Shown piece by piece: positions 27,421-36,959 of a DNA stretch of 64,000 nucleotides (the stretch's first letter is position 1; each line of letters opens with the position of its first letter). The DNA comes from Wenyingzhuangia gilva (GTDB lineage Bacteria > Bacteroidota > Bacteroidia > Flavobacteriales > Flavobacteriaceae), in contig NZ_JAUMIT010000001.1 in NCBI RefSeq assembly GCF_030519655.1, positions 372,001 to 436,000 of the forward strand, given 5' to 3'. Made by a program: the position numbers and the translations under genes. The notes under the pieces are model-generated. The model did no database searches. It was not told the DNA's origin and saw only the letters and a program-made list of their open reading frames with translations.

Positions 27421-27774
27421 ATGATAGATACACGCACAGAAAAAACGTTAGCCATAATTATACATTTATCAATATTCTTAAGTGGATTTTTACCTATTGT
27501 AATTCCGTTGCTGATATGGTTATTAAAAAAAGATGAAAGTCAATTTATAAACGAACATGGAAAATCGGCATTAAATTTTCAACTAACCATGCTAATTATT
27601 GGTGCAGGAGGATTCCTTTTTGCTTTATTTACTTTTGGTATAGGAGCTTTTATTATGGTTCCTTTAGCCATTATACTTGGTGTATTATCAATTATTTTTG
27701 TGGTAATTGCTGCTATTAATGCAAGTGGTGGTCAATTATATAAATATCCTATTAGCTTAGAGTTAATTAAATAA
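27421..27774 (+). CDS. DUF4870 family membrane protein
   Basis: A 117-residue inner-membrane protein with three to four hydrophobic segments and the family-type layout: ITRTEKTLAIIIHLSIF-like start (MIDTRTEKTLAIIIHLS), INEHGKSALNFQLTM between the first two membrane helices, and an Ile/Val/Ala-rich last pair. Start taken at ATG 27421; the longer frame from 27235 overlaps the divergent DUF4442 gene. Function unknown. It converges on gldA with three bases between the stops. Confidence 0.85.
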   Translation: MIDTRTEKTLAIIIHLSIFLSGFLPIVIPLLIWLLKKDESQFINEHGKSALNFQLTMLIIGAGGFLFALFTFGIGAFIMVPLAIILGVLSIIFVVIAAINASGGQLYKYPISLELIK

Positions 27775-27777
27775 TTA

Positions 27778-28671
27778 CTAGGCAGTAACTTCTTTAAACA
27801 AAGTTTCTAAGGTTTTATTTTTAGTATTCATCTGCAATATTTTTAATCCTTGTTCTTGTGCAAAATCAAAAATAGCAGCACGTTGATCTTCTTGAGTGTT
27901 AAAGGTCAGTTCCCATTCATTATCATGGTAATTTACCCAAGAAACTAGATTCGAAATTTGTTTGATGAATTGTTCTTCAATTTTAAAATCAAATTCTACT
28001 TGAATGATTTGTTGCTGCCCTGCTTTTAAGGTTGATAATTTTTCATCTACTTTTAGATTTCCTTTGTTAATGATGATTACCCTATCACAAACGGCTTCTA
28101 CTTCTTGCATGATATGTGTAGAAAACAATACGGTTTTTTCTTTCCCAATTTCTTTAATCAACGCTCTTATTTCAAGAATTTGATTCGGGTCTAAACCAGT
28201 AGTAGGTTCATCTAAAATCAACACTTCTGGGTTGTGAATTAAAGCGGCTGCCAATCCAACTCTTTGTTGATATCCTTTAGATAATTGATGTATTTTTTTA
28301 GATGCTTCTGAATTCAATCCTGTTTGAAGAACTACTTTGTCTATTTCACTTTTATCAACCTTATGAATATCTGCAATAAATCTTAAATATTCTTTCACAA
28401 ACATTTCTTTATAAAGCGGGTTGTGTTCTGGCAAATACCCTATATGTTTGTTGGTTTGTTTTTGGTTAGGAATTACAGGAATATCATTAATATAAAGTAC
28501 ACCTTCTGTAGGAGTTAAAAATCCTGTTAACATTTTCATTAAGGTAGATTTTCCTGCTCCATTGGGTCCTAAAAACCCAACAATTTCTCCTTTGTTAATC
28601 TCAAAATCTAAATTATTTACAGCAATCTGTTCGCCGTACTTTTTAGAAACATGAACTACCTTAATAGACAT
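27778..28671 (-). CDS. gldA: Gliding-motility ABC transporter ATP-binding protein GldA
   Basis: A 297-residue ABC ATPase: Walker A GPNGAGKST at 35-43, signature LSKGYQQRVGLAAAL, Walker B ILDEPTTGLD, and the switch His in FSTHIMQEVE. Overall sequence (SIKVVHVSKKYGEQIAVNN start, IGYLPEHNPLYKEMFVKEYL) fits GldA, which with GldF and GldG forms an ABC transporter needed for gliding in Flavobacterium. gldF and gldG are not adjacent, which is common. I chose ATG 28671 (MSIKVV) over the first ATG at 28701. A simple multidrug-type ATPase is the alternative but less likely. Confidence 0.85.
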   Translation of the reverse strand: MSIKVVHVSKKYGEQIAVNNLDFEINKGEIVGFLGPNGAGKSTLMKMLTGFLTPTEGVLYINDIPVIPNQKQTNKHIGYLPEHNPLYKEMFVKEYLRFIADIHKVDKSEIDKVVLQTGLNSEASKKIHQLSKGYQQRVGLAAALIHNPEVLILDEPTTGLDPNQILEIRALIKEIGKEKTVLFSTHIMQEVEAVCDRVIIINKGNLKVDEKLSTLKAGQQQIIQVEFDFKIEEQFIKQISNLVSWVNYHDNEWELTFNTQEDQRAAIFDFAQEQGLKILQMNTKNKTLETLFKEVTA

Positions 28672-28743
28672 CCTTTTTAATTTTAATGCTAAATTAAACA
28701 TTCTTTCACTACTTTTAAAGAAAGAAAAAAATTGATTATCACT

Positions 28744-29481
28744 ATGAAAAAATTATTGTTATTATTCGTTACAGCCATATTACTTATCAGTTGTGAAATA
28801 CAAGAAGAAATATATTTACACAATGATGGAAGTGGAAACATAAACTTTGTAATTGACTACGGAAATCAACTTTCTACCATGAAAGGTTTTGTGAATAATA
28901 ATTCCAAAAACAAAATTAATATAGGTAAGAAAACAGATACTATTATTTATTTTAAAGATATTATAAATCAAAAGAAAGATAGTATTGATTTGTTAAGTCC
29001 CGAAGATCAAAAAATCATTCATCAGCTAAAGAGTTATAGTATGCGAATGAACATCGATCCAGAAAAAGAAATTGGAATGATGGCTATATCTAATCAATTT
29101 AAGGACATCAGTAAAATGGGTCAATTTGAGGAGTTAATGCAAAAAGCTTCGTCTATTGACAAAAAAAATAAAGCAACTAAGAACCCCATTAAATACAATA
29201 CAGGTTTTGACTTTAAAAGAAAAAAATTTAAGAGATTTGTAATTGAGAAAAAACTATCTGAAGAAGATGAAAATAAATACCAAGCTTACGTAAAAAGCAG
29301 CAAACTATTTTTTAGCGGTATCAATTACAAGCTGGTATATCATTTTGATAGAAAAATAAAAAAAGTTACTAATAAAGATGCCATTATTAGTGATGATTAT
29401 AAAACTTTAGAAATAAGCTATCCTATGGATACCTTAACGCTAAATCCATATTTATTAGAATTTGAAGTCACATTTAAATAA
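28744..29481 (+). CDS. Lipoprotein of unknown function
   Basis: A 245-residue protein with the lipoprotein signal LLLLFVTAILLISC (Cys18). The mature protein begins EIQEEIYLHNDGSGNINFVIDYG, a pattern seen in several flavobacterial lipoproteins of unknown function, and is rich in lysine and charged residues in the middle. Start at ATG 28744; an ATG four codons upstream is possible. Its 3' end overlaps the start of lipB by 20 bases, so the two genes form a translational unit. Confidence 0.78.
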   Translation: MKKLLLLFVTAILLISCEIQEEIYLHNDGSGNINFVIDYGNQLSTMKGFVNNNSKNKINIGKKTDTIIYFKDIINQKKDSIDLLSPEDQKIIHQLKSYSMRMNIDPEKEIGMMAISNQFKDISKMGQFEELMQKASSIDKKNKATKNPIKYNTGFDFKRKKFKRFVIEKKLSEEDENKYQAYVKSSKLFFSGINYKLVYHFDRKIKKVTNKDAIISDDYKTLEISYPMDTLTLNPYLLEFEVTFK

Positions 29482-30175
29482 AAAAGTAATCTACCAAAAC
29501 ATTGGTAAAAAAGGATACAAAGAAACTTGGGATTATCAAGACCAATTGTTTCAAGAAATTATCCAATCTAAAATGGACAATCGCAGAAATGATACTGAAG
29601 TTCCTACTAAAAATTATTTCTTGTTTGTAGAACATCCACACGTGTACACTTTAGGAAAAAGTGGAGATATTTCTAATTTATTACTAAACGAAAAACAACT
29701 AGAAGCCAAAGGAGCAACTTTTTACAAAAGCAATAGAGGTGGCGATATTACGTATCACGGTCCTGGACAAATTGTGGGTTATCCTATTATAGATTTAGAC
29801 AATTTTTTTACGGACATCCACAAATACCTTCGTTTTTTAGAAGAAGCGGTTATTTTAACTTTGGCTGAATACGGAATAAAATCTGAAAGAAGCACAGGTG
29901 AAACCGGTGTTTGGCTAGATGTTGGAACTCCTTTTGCAAGAAAAATTTGTGCTATGGGCGTTCGCAGTAGTCGTTGGGTAACCATGCACGGTTTTGCTTT
30001 AAACGTAAATGTTGATTTAGGTTATTTTGACAATATTATCCCGTGTGGAATTAAAGGAAAAGCCGTGACTTCTATGCAATCGGAATTGGGTAAAAAAATA
30101 GAGATTAAAGATGTTCAAGAAAAATTGCTAAAACATCTTGGAGATCTTTTTGAATGGGAATTGGTCAATACTTAA
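29462..30175 (+). CDS. lipB: Lipoyl(octanoyl) transferase LipB
   Basis: Transfers octanoyl from acyl carrier protein to lipoate-dependent apoproteins such as PDH E2. The 237-residue protein contains the family motifs: [39 protein letters not shown] and the catalytic pair [14 protein letters not shown] (Cys and Lys). There is no ATG before the conserved VIYQNIG start; the only canonical start is TTG at 29462, which lies inside the 3' end of the upstream lipoprotein gene (20-bp overlap). The stop shares a TTAA tetranucleotide with the stop of rnhB. Confidence 0.95.
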   Translation: MKSHLNKKVIYQNIGKKGYKETWDYQDQLFQEIIQSKMDNRRNDTEVPTKNYFLFVEHPHVYTLGKSGDISNLLLNEKQLEAKGATFYKSNRGGDITYHGPGQIVGYPIIDLDNFFTDIHKYLRFLEEAVILTLAEYGIKSERSTGETGVWLDVGTPFARKICAMGVRSSRWVTMHGFALNVNVDLGYFDNIIPCGIKGKAVTSMQSELGKKIEIKDVQEKLLKHLGDLFEWELVNT

Positions 30176-30774
30176 AACAAGCTCAACTGATCATCTGGCA
30201 ATAATTTAAAAGTTTTTCTGTGATGTTCGCAACTTCCAATTTTTAAAATAGCCCTTCTGTGTTCTTTGGTTGGATATCCTTTATTTTTCTTCCAATTATA
30301 AGCGGGGAAATCTTCATGAATTTTTTCCATGTAAAAATCTCTATAAGTTTTTGCCAAGACTGATGCTGCTGCAATAGACAAATACTTTCCATCTCCTTTT
30401 ACTATGGTCTCGCTAGGAATATCTTGATAAGGCCTAAACTTATTTCCATCTACAATAATAAACTTTGGTTTTATACTCAATTCATCAATAGAACGATGCA
30501 TAGCGGTAATAGAAGCCTGTAAAATATTTATTTCATCAATCTCTTGTTGATATACAAAAGAAACGCCAAAAGCAATCGCTTCTTTTTCTATAATTGGCAA
30601 CAACATTTTACGTTGTTTTTCCGTTAATTTTTTAGAATCATTTAATAATGGATGATTAAAGTTTTCTGGCAAAATAACTGCTGCTGCTACCACAGGCCCC
30701 GATAAACAACCTCTACCAGCTTCATCCGTTCCTGCTTCTAAAATATGTCCTGAAAAATTTATCGCTAATCCCAT
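30172..30774 (-). CDS. rnhB: Ribonuclease HII
   Basis: Cleaves RNA in RNA-DNA hybrids and at single ribonucleotides in DNA. The 200-residue protein has the RNase HII signature [21 protein letters not shown] with the first catalytic Asp-Glu, [13 protein letters not shown]-type segment ([16 protein letters not shown]), VDGNKFRP (second Asp) and [12 protein letters not shown] (third Asp). I chose ATG 30774 ([10 protein letters not shown]) over the first ATG at 30795. It runs convergent with lipB, both stops sharing TTAA at 30172-30175. Confidence 0.95.
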   Translation of the reverse strand: MGLAINFSGHILEAGTDEAGRGCLSGPVVAAAVILPENFNHPLLNDSKKLTEKQRKMLLPIIEKEAIAFGVSFVYQQEIDEINILQASITAMHRSIDELSIKPKFIIVDGNKFRPYQDIPSETIVKGDGKYLSIAAASVLAKTYRDFYMEKIHEDFPAYNWKKNKGYPTKEHRRAILKIGSCEHHRKTFKLLPDDQLSLF

Positions 30775-30825
30775 ATTGATACTTGTACTGCCCAATATTA
30801 ATCAAACTAATTCGTTTAAAAAAAT

Positions 30826-30833
30826 TACCTTTG
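30826..30833 (+). promoter_or_regulatory. Possible -7 element of the porin gene
   Basis: TACCTTTG matches TAnnTTTG and lies 17 bases before the porin ATG. No TTTG is present 19 bases upstream, so this is only a partial match. Confidence 0.35.
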
Positions 30834-30850
30834 TCTTGCAATTATTGAAT

Positions 30851-32812
30851 ATGAAAAAATACATCTTCCTTTGGATACTTTTTATCACGGCGTTCCCTAT
30901 ATTTTCTCAGGAAAATGAAATCGTAGAAACCAACATAGAAATACAAAAAGAAAAAAAGTCTGAAGACATTCCTTTGGATAGTATTAAGAACATGTACGGT
31001 GCAAGATATGTTGATTATAAAATGATTACTTATGACCAAGACACTGTACAAATAGACACCACTTTAACTATTCAAAAATATTTTGCTCATAATTACACAC
31101 ATCAAGATGATTTTGAATGGTTGGCCTTTGCAAACATGGGACAAACCTTTAATAAATTAGGGTATGACTTTGTTAACAATCAAATCACACCAAAACTTGG
31201 AATTACAGCAAAACAATATAATTTTTATAAAGTTGAAGATATCAACTACTATCACGTTCCCACACCAACAACTATTTTAAATTATAGATCTGGATTCACA
31301 GGACAGTATTTAAACTCTTTATTTACCACTAATTTTGGTAGATATAATAATGTTGCAATTAACTACAAAGGTCTAAGATCTCAAGGAGACTATCAAAGGG
31401 TTAGGGTTAGTCATGTTAATTTTAGTTTTGCCTACAGCTATTTTAATCCTGCCAAAAGATATCAATTTAGAACCCACATTATTTCTCAGAAATTAAGCAA
31501 TTTTGAAAATGGAGGTTTAACAGAGAGTTCTGTCATTAATTTCAAAAATGACAATCCTGACTTTTCTGCCAGAAGTCGAATCAATGTAAATTTAGCAAGC
31601 TCAGAAAGTTTTCTAAAATCAACCAGATATTATTATGAGCACGAACTCAGAATTCTAAACTCTAAAGATAGTTTAGATCAACATTTAACAAACTTAAAAT
31701 TAGGACATCATATTAGTTACGAAAAATCAAAATATACTTTTGACTCTAGTGATACTCAATATTTTGATAACAATCCTAATATTTATGGAACAAGATTAGA
31801 TACCATTAATAGTGGAACTAGTGATAAAACCGACTTTACTGAAACTGAAAATCAGGTATATTTAAAGTTCAATTCTCCTTGGATTTTAGGAAACTTTAAA
31901 GTTTTTAGTAGTCTTTATAACTTTAATCAATCCTATGATAATTCTTTAATTGTAGGTAGTAACATTATTCCAAAAAGCAAAACCACTAGTTATACATCGG
32001 CAGGAGCCAACTGGAATGGAAAACTAAAAGGAATCTTTTTAAACGCATATGCGGAACAAGTAATTAGCGGAGGTAACTTTGGAAGCAACCTACATGTTAA
32101 TGCCGGATTTAAACTAAAAAACAATACCCTGGCTAGGGCTGGAATTCAATTAAAAACAGCAGCTCCAAATACAAACACGATGTACTATCAATCTAATTTT
32201 AGCAACCTTAATTGGAATCAAAATTTTGAGAACATTGTTTATAGAACTATCTATGGAAACATTAAAACCAAATGGATCAATGCTGATGCTTATATTCATC
32301 AAATAAAAAATTATACGTACTACAATAGTAATAGTGTAGCGAGCCAAAACACAGAGACTATTGACTATTTAAAAGTGAAAGTAAATAACGAGTTTAAGTT
32401 TGGAAAATTTAGATTGAACAACACCATTATGTATCAAAAATTGGCACGTGGTAGCGATGTTTTTAGAGTCCCTGAATTTGTTACTAGAAATACTTTATAT
32501 TACCAAGATTACTTTTTTAAAGGAAAACCTTTATTGGCACAAATTGGAATTGGCTTTAAATATTTTACCAAGTATTATGCAAATGCTTTTAATCCTGTGT
32601 TAAATGAATTTTATCTTCAGAATAACACCCAAATTGGAGACTATCCTACTTTTGATGTTTTTGTAAATGGAGAAGTAAGACGTACCAGAATCTATTTTAA
32701 AGTAGAGAATGTAACCGCTGCTTTAACAGGAAGAAATTACTTTGTAACCCCTAACAGCCCAGCTAGAGACCTCTCAATTAGATTAGGATTAATTTGGAAT
32801 TTCTGGAATTAA
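30851..32812 (+). CDS. Putative porin (outer-membrane beta-barrel)
   Basis: A 653-residue outer-membrane protein with a signal peptide (MKKYIFLWILFITAFPIFSQ) followed by a charged linker and a long series of amphipathic strands typical of the Bacteroidota putative-porin family (for example QTFNKLGYDFVNNQITPKLG, PTPTTILNYRSGFTGQYLNSLF). The last strand ends LSIRLGLIWNFWN with terminal aromatic residues. Start at ATG 30851 places the signal peptide first; the frame extends 25 codons upstream into rnhB. It is convergent with the next gene, both stops in TTAA at 32809-32812. Confidence 0.85.
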   Translation: MKKYIFLWILFITAFPIFSQENEIVETNIEIQKEKKSEDIPLDSIKNMYGARYVDYKMITYDQDTVQIDTTLTIQKYFAHNYTHQDDFEWLAFANMGQTFNKLGYDFVNNQITPKLGITAKQYNFYKVEDINYYHVPTPTTILNYRSGFTGQYLNSLFTTNFGRYNNVAINYKGLRSQGDYQRVRVSHVNFSFAYSYFNPAKRYQFRTHIISQKLSNFENGGLTESSVINFKNDNPDFSARSRINVNLASSESFLKSTRYYYEHELRILNSKDSLDQHLTNLKLGHHISYEKSKYTFDSSDTQYFDNNPNIYGTRLDTINSGTSDKTDFTETENQVYLKFNSPWILGNFKVFSSLYNFNQSYDNSLIVGSNIIPKSKTTSYTSAGANWNGKLKGIFLNAYAEQVISGGNFGSNLHVNAGFKLKNNTLARAGIQLKTAAPNTNTMYYQSNFSNLNWNQNFENIVYRTIYGNIKTKWINADAYIHQIKNYTYYNSNSVASQNTETIDYLKVKVNNEFKFGKFRLNNTIMYQKLARGSDVFRVPEFVTRNTLYYQDYFFKGKPLLAQIGIGFKYFTKYYANAFNPVLNEFYLQNNTQIGDYPTFDVFVNGEVRRTRIYFKVENVTAALTGRNYFVTPNSPARDLSIRLGLIWNFWN

Positions 32813-34332
32813 TTTTTTACCAACTGACTGATATTTAACTTAATTCCTGCATCTAATAAAATTGGTGTAAAATTACCATTAACAGCTCTTACTTGACCTG
32901 CATTCATAATAAAGCTCCAACGCTTGTTTATTTGTTTTTCTACTCCTAAAGTATATTGATAAATCAATCCGCTTCCTAAATTAATACTACCTCCACCACC
33001 AGCACCGACTAACCCCTTAGCCGTTGCACTCCATGAAGCACCTAAAGGATAATAGTATTGCAATCCTAACCAACCTTCGGCATAAGCACCATAATTCCCT
33101 TGGTAAGCCCATACCGTAGCCCCAACAATGCTTATGTGATTGTTTATTTTCTTTTCTAATTCAAATCCTATAGAATTAAAAACATCATCATAGACTCTAC
33201 CACTTTTATCCTTTTTATTTCCAGAAAAATAAGCCCTGTTATAAGTACTAAAACTAAATTCTTCTTTCTTTAAATTATCTGACTCAACCAATTCAATGGA
33301 ATGAATTTCAGGATTTTTATATAGCTTAAATCTTTTCCCTAAAGAAACATCTAAATGATTAGATTCAAAATTTCCATTAGGAGCATAGGTGTTTCCATAA
33401 CTTATATTAAATAAATAATCCGAGAAACGAAATCCAACACCCGCTTCAATTTGAGTAGCAAAACCACCACCAAATTGCACATTCCCACCTCCTGCACCTC
33501 CAACAAGTCCTTTGGCATCAATAGACAACCAATTGGTTATAGGCAATTCATATCCAACTCCAGACAAAAGCATCATAAAACCATCTACTTCTCCAATAAA
33601 AGCTCCTCCTAGTTTTAAAATCCCATAAAAATTATTGTAATGGCCACTTTTAATCATTGCTCCTATTAGTGATATATTTGGAGCATTTTTATCAACAGTA
33701 AAATCTGTTTTTAAAGGTCCCTTTTTATAATTAAATAAGTTCATAGAAAGTGCACTTATTTCTATGGTATTAAAAAAGGTAGCCGTATTTCCTTTTTCAA
33801 TTGTATTAATATTATTAGCTAAATAAGTATTGGTATTAATAGTGGCTCCTACATTAAAATTAAAACTATTAATAGCTCCACTAGGAAAATCAACCAATGA
33901 GACTCCAGCTCTAAGAGAAATGTTTTTACTTACAAAAGCTTCTAAGTCAAAATGAGGCCTAACCATTAAACCACCTCCGTCTGGTGCTCCACTTCCTCCT
34001 CCACCTCCTAGAAAAAGCCCCGCATCATAATAAAGCCAATCCTTAATAATAGGTTTCTGAATTCCCCCTGTAATTCCAAACACAAATAAACCAGATCTTA
34101 TTCCTGTTAAAGCTGAGTAAGCATTCACACCAAAATACCATTTTGGTGCCTTAGGTATTAATCCAAACACTTCATAGCCATGACCTAAAAAACCTAAATC
34201 TTGTTCTCCCTGCATTCTCACAATTTCACCAGAAAGGCGAATTCTAGAAGAAAGTCTTTCAACTTGGTATTTATTTTGTGAAAAAGATACAAATGAGCAA
34301 ACGAGTAATAAAATTGTAAATATTCTTTTCAT
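32809..34332 (-). CDS. Outer-membrane protein with three internal glycine-rich repeats
   Basis: A 507-residue protein with a signal peptide (MKRIFTILLLVCSFVSFSQ). I do not recognise the family. It is built from three diverged repeats of about 100 residues, at roughly 66-167, 235-335 and 402-500. Each has the same order: a W/Y-x-G strand, a segment like PITNWLSIDAKG, a Gly-rich turn (LFLGGGGGSGAPDGGG, LVGGAGGGNVQFGGG, LVGAGGGGSINLGSG), then GxxxQxxxGVxxxxxxxxxF and, in repeats two and three, APNGNF or AVNGNF followed by LDxxxxxxL/F. Alternating hydrophobic residues suggest outer-membrane beta strands. It starts two bases after dtd and may be cotranscribed with dtd and rsgA. Confidence 0.75.
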   Translation of the reverse strand: MKRIFTILLLVCSFVSFSQNKYQVERLSSRIRLSGEIVRMQGEQDLGFLGHGYEVFGLIPKAPKWYFGVNAYSALTGIRSGLFVFGITGGIQKPIIKDWLYYDAGLFLGGGGGSGAPDGGGLMVRPHFDLEAFVSKNISLRAGVSLVDFPSGAINSFNFNVGATINTNTYLANNINTIEKGNTATFFNTIEISALSMNLFNYKKGPLKTDFTVDKNAPNISLIGAMIKSGHYNNFYGILKLGGAFIGEVDGFMMLLSGVGYELPITNWLSIDAKGLVGGAGGGNVQFGGGFATQIEAGVGFRFSDYLFNISYGNTYAPNGNFESNHLDVSLGKRFKLYKNPEIHSIELVESDNLKKEEFSFSTYNRAYFSGNKKDKSGRVYDDVFNSIGFELEKKINNHISIVGATVWAYQGNYGAYAEGWLGLQYYYPLGASWSATAKGLVGAGGGGSINLGSGLIYQYTLGVEKQINKRWSFIMNAGQVRAVNGNFTPILLDAGIKLNISQLVKN

Positions 34333-34334
34333 AA

Positions 34335-34787
34335 CTATTCTTTATTGTGGGAATCCATAGTAATGGTTACAGGTCCATCATTTACCAAAGCAACTTTCAT
34401 ATCTGCTCCAAACTCACCACTTTGAACTTTTTTAGAAAGTAGTTCTTGTAAACGTTTTTTAAAATTTTCGTAGAGTGGAATGGCAATTTCTGGTCTTGCA
34501 GCTTTTATATAACTAGGCCTATTTCCCTTTTTGGTCAAGGCATGTAAGGTAAACTGACTTACAACAATTACCTCTCCATCAATATCTTGTAATGATAAAT
34601 TCATCAAACCTTTATCATCTCCAAATATTCTTAATTTAATAATTTTCTGACACAACCATTCAATATCTTCTTGGGAATCTTCGGGTACAATTCCTACCAA
34701 CACCAATAATCCTTTCGCTATTTCAGCCACTTTTTGTTGCTCAATCGTAACTGATGCTTCACTAACTCGCTGAATAACTACTCTCAT
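34335..34787 (-). CDS. dtd: D-aminoacyl-tRNA deacylase
   Basis: Removes D-amino acids (and glycine from tRNA-Ala) from charged tRNAs, a translation proofreading step. The 150-residue protein has the standard motifs: MRVVIQRVSEASVTIE at the start, the active-site SQFTLHA motif (VVSQFTLHALTKKGNRPSY) and the Gly-cisPro-type loop NDGPVTITMDS at the C-terminus. The start codon overlaps the rsgA stop (TAATG), so translation is likely coupled. Confidence 0.96.
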   Translation of the reverse strand: MRVVIQRVSEASVTIEQQKVAEIAKGLLVLVGIVPEDSQEDIEWLCQKIIKLRIFGDDKGLMNLSLQDIDGEVIVVSQFTLHALTKKGNRPSYIKAARPEIAIPLYENFKKRLQELLSKKVQSGEFGADMKVALVNDGPVTITMDSHNKE

Positions 34788-35725
34788 TATTTAAAAACGT
34801 CTTGTCTATAATGTTCCTCATCTTCGCTTAATAATTGAAGATAACTTTCATACCTAGTTTCTGCTATTTTTCCTTCTTCCAAAGCATCTTTCACTGCACA
34901 TTTAGGTTCATTCAAATGAAGGCAATTGTTAAACTTACAATCTGATTTTAAAGCAAACAATTCAGGAAAATAATCTGTAACCTGATATTTATCAAAATCT
35001 ACCACTCCAAAGCCTCTAATTCCAGGCGTATCAATAATATAACCTCCAAAAGACAAGGGATACATTTCTGCAAAAGTAGTAGTATGTTGACCCTGCTGAT
35101 GTTGTTCAGAAATGGCTTTGGTTTTTAAATCTAACGTAGGCTCTAAAGCATTCACCAAAGTAGATTTTCCTACTCCAGAATGTCCAGCAAATAAACTCAC
35201 TTTATCTTTCATCAAGGCTTTAACAAGGTCGATGTTTATTTTTTCAGTAGCAGAAACATCAATACATTCATAACCAATACTGGTATAAATATATTTAAAA
35301 GCTTCTCTGAATTCATCCATTTCCTCATCATGTGTATCTACTTTGTTAAACAACAAAATAGTTTTGATGCTATACGCTTCAGCAGTGGCTAAAAATCGAT
35401 CAATAAAAGTAGTGGTGGTTTCTGGATTGTGTAGCGTTACAATTAAAAAAGCGATATCAATATTAGAAGCAATGATATGTGTTTGTTTAGATAAGTTTAC
35501 GGATTTACGAACGATGAAATTTTTACGTTCGTGAATTTCTTTAACAACTCCCGTTTCCTTTTTAGGTTCCAATTCAAAAGTCACCTCGTCCCCTACTGCA
35601 ATAGGATTGGTGCTTTTAATTCCCTTCATTCTAAACTTACCTGGAATTCTACATTGATGCACTTCTCCGTCTTCAGTTCTTACTGAATACCAACTTCCTG
35701 TAGATTTTGTAACAATTCCATTCAT
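34787..35725 (-). CDS. rsgA: Ribosome small-subunit biogenesis GTPase RsgA
   Basis: Circularly permuted GTPase that checks late 30S subunit maturation. The 312-residue protein has an N-terminal OB fold (TGSWYSVRTEDGEVHQCRI), then the permuted G motifs in the expected order: G4 LFNKVD near 130, G1 GHSGVGKSTLVNAL near 183, G2/G3 QHTTTFAEM and DTPGIRGFG, and the C-terminal zinc site CKFNNCLHLNEPKC. It heads the rsgA-dtd unit and follows the terminator of the aromatic operon. Confidence 0.97.
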   Translation of the reverse strand: MNGIVTKSTGSWYSVRTEDGEVHQCRIPGKFRMKGIKSTNPIAVGDEVTFELEPKKETGVVKEIHERKNFIVRKSVNLSKQTHIIASNIDIAFLIVTLHNPETTTTFIDRFLATAEAYSIKTILLFNKVDTHDEEMDEFREAFKYIYTSIGYECIDVSATEKINIDLVKALMKDKVSLFAGHSGVGKSTLVNALEPTLDLKTKAISEQHQQGQHTTTFAEMYPLSFGGYIIDTPGIRGFGVVDFDKYQVTDYFPELFALKSDCKFNNCLHLNEPKCAVKDALEEGKIAETRYESYLQLLSEDEEHYRQDVFK

Positions 35726-35802
35726 GCGGTAAAAATAGTAGTTCCTATTTACTTATTGTATTGGAAAGATAAAAATTTATTTCTTATATGTGGATAAAAC
35801 AA

Positions 35803-35837
35803 AAAAACGGGAACAAGTTAAACTTGTTCCCGTTTTT
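35803..35837 (-). terminator. Intrinsic terminator of the aromatic amino acid operon
   Basis: Inverted repeat AAAAACGGGAACAAGT and ACTTGTTCCCGTTTTT with a 3-base loop, 20 bases past the aroG/CM stop. Flanked by A and T tracts, so it may work both ways. Confidence 0.88.
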
Positions 35838-35858
35838 AATATAACAAAGTGATTATAA

Positions 35859-36941
35859 TTACTTAGAAGTAACTATTTCTTCTTGTTTGTTGATAGACTC
35901 TTGGTGAATTGCTTTAAAAACAGACTCGATAAATTCTTGGCTTAAACCAGATTTTTCTCCAACAGCAACCATGTTTTGTAAAATTTCTCCCCAACGAGCA
36001 TCTTGTAAAACAGAAATGTTTTTAGATTTTTTAACCTCACCTATTTGAACGGCCACTTTCATACGCTCAGCTAAAGTATCAATTAAGTGATTATCAATCA
36101 CATCAATCTCAGCTCTTAACTGTTGTAACTGATCTAAAGTTTCTCCTTCAGCTTTAGGCTTACGAACTTTTAAATCATTCATAATTTCTACCAAACGAGC
36201 AGGAGTAATTTGCTGTGCAGCATCAGACCAAGCTTCATCTGGAGTAATATGAGTTTCAATCATCAATCCTTCGAAGTTTAAATCTAAAGCGATTTGAGAA
36301 ATTTCTTGGATTCCAGTTCTGTTTCCACAAATGTGAGATGGATCGTTGATAATTGGTAAATCTGGGAATTGACGTTTCAATTCAATTGGCAATTGCCATT
36401 GAGGAACGTTTCTGTAACGAGTTTTTTTGTAAGAAGAGAATCCTCTGTGAATAACTCCTAAATTTTTAATATTTGCTTTATACAAACGCTCAACACCACC
36501 TAACCATAAAGCTAAATCTGGGTTGATTGGGTTTTTAATTAAAACAATTTTATCTGTACCTTCTAAAGCATCTGCTACTTCTTGAACCGCAAATGGGTTT
36601 ACAGTAGTACGAGCACCTAACCATAAGATATCAACATCAGCTTCTAAAGCTAATTTTACGTGAGCTACATTAGCAACCTCAACAGCAGTTAACAATCCTG
36701 TTTGTTCTTTTACTTTCTTTAACCAAGGTAATGCTACAGCACCAACTCCTTCAAAACCACCTGGTCTAGTTCTTGGTTTCCAAACACCTGCTCTAAATAC
36801 AGTTACATCTGTGTCTTTTAATTCGTGAGCAATTTTTAATACTTGCTCTTCTGTTTCTGCACTACAAGGTCCAGCAATTACTAGAGGATGATCTAATTTC
36901 ATGTCATCCAACCACGTTCTTAATTCTTTTTTGTTTTCCAT
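35859..36941 (-). CDS. Bifunctional 3-deoxy-7-phosphoheptulonate synthase / chorismate mutase type II
   Basis: Catalyses the first step of the shikimate pathway and the chorismate-to-prephenate branch step. The 360-residue protein has an N-terminal DAHP synthase domain of the KDO8PS-like type (about residues 10-255: VIAGPCSAETEEQV, FRAGVWKPRTRPGGFEGVG, NDPSHICGNRTGI) and a C-terminal AroQ-type chorismate mutase (about 270-350: LRAEIDVIDNHLIDTLAERMKVAVQIGEVKK). This domain order is typical of Bacteroidota. It is the last gene of the pheA operon, 18 bases after tyrA, and feeds prephenate to both PheA and TyrA. Confidence 0.95.
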   Translation of the reverse strand: MENKKELRTWLDDMKLDHPLVIAGPCSAETEEQVLKIAHELKDTDVTVFRAGVWKPRTRPGGFEGVGAVALPWLKKVKEQTGLLTAVEVANVAHVKLALEADVDILWLGARTTVNPFAVQEVADALEGTDKIVLIKNPINPDLALWLGGVERLYKANIKNLGVIHRGFSSYKKTRYRNVPQWQLPIELKRQFPDLPIINDPSHICGNRTGIQEISQIALDLNFEGLMIETHITPDEAWSDAAQQITPARLVEIMNDLKVRKPKAEGETLDQLQQLRAEIDVIDNHLIDTLAERMKVAVQIGEVKKSKNISVLQDARWGEILQNMVAVGEKSGLSQEFIESVFKAIHQESINKQEEIVTSK

Positions 36942-36959
36942 CTTAGTAATTATATACTT

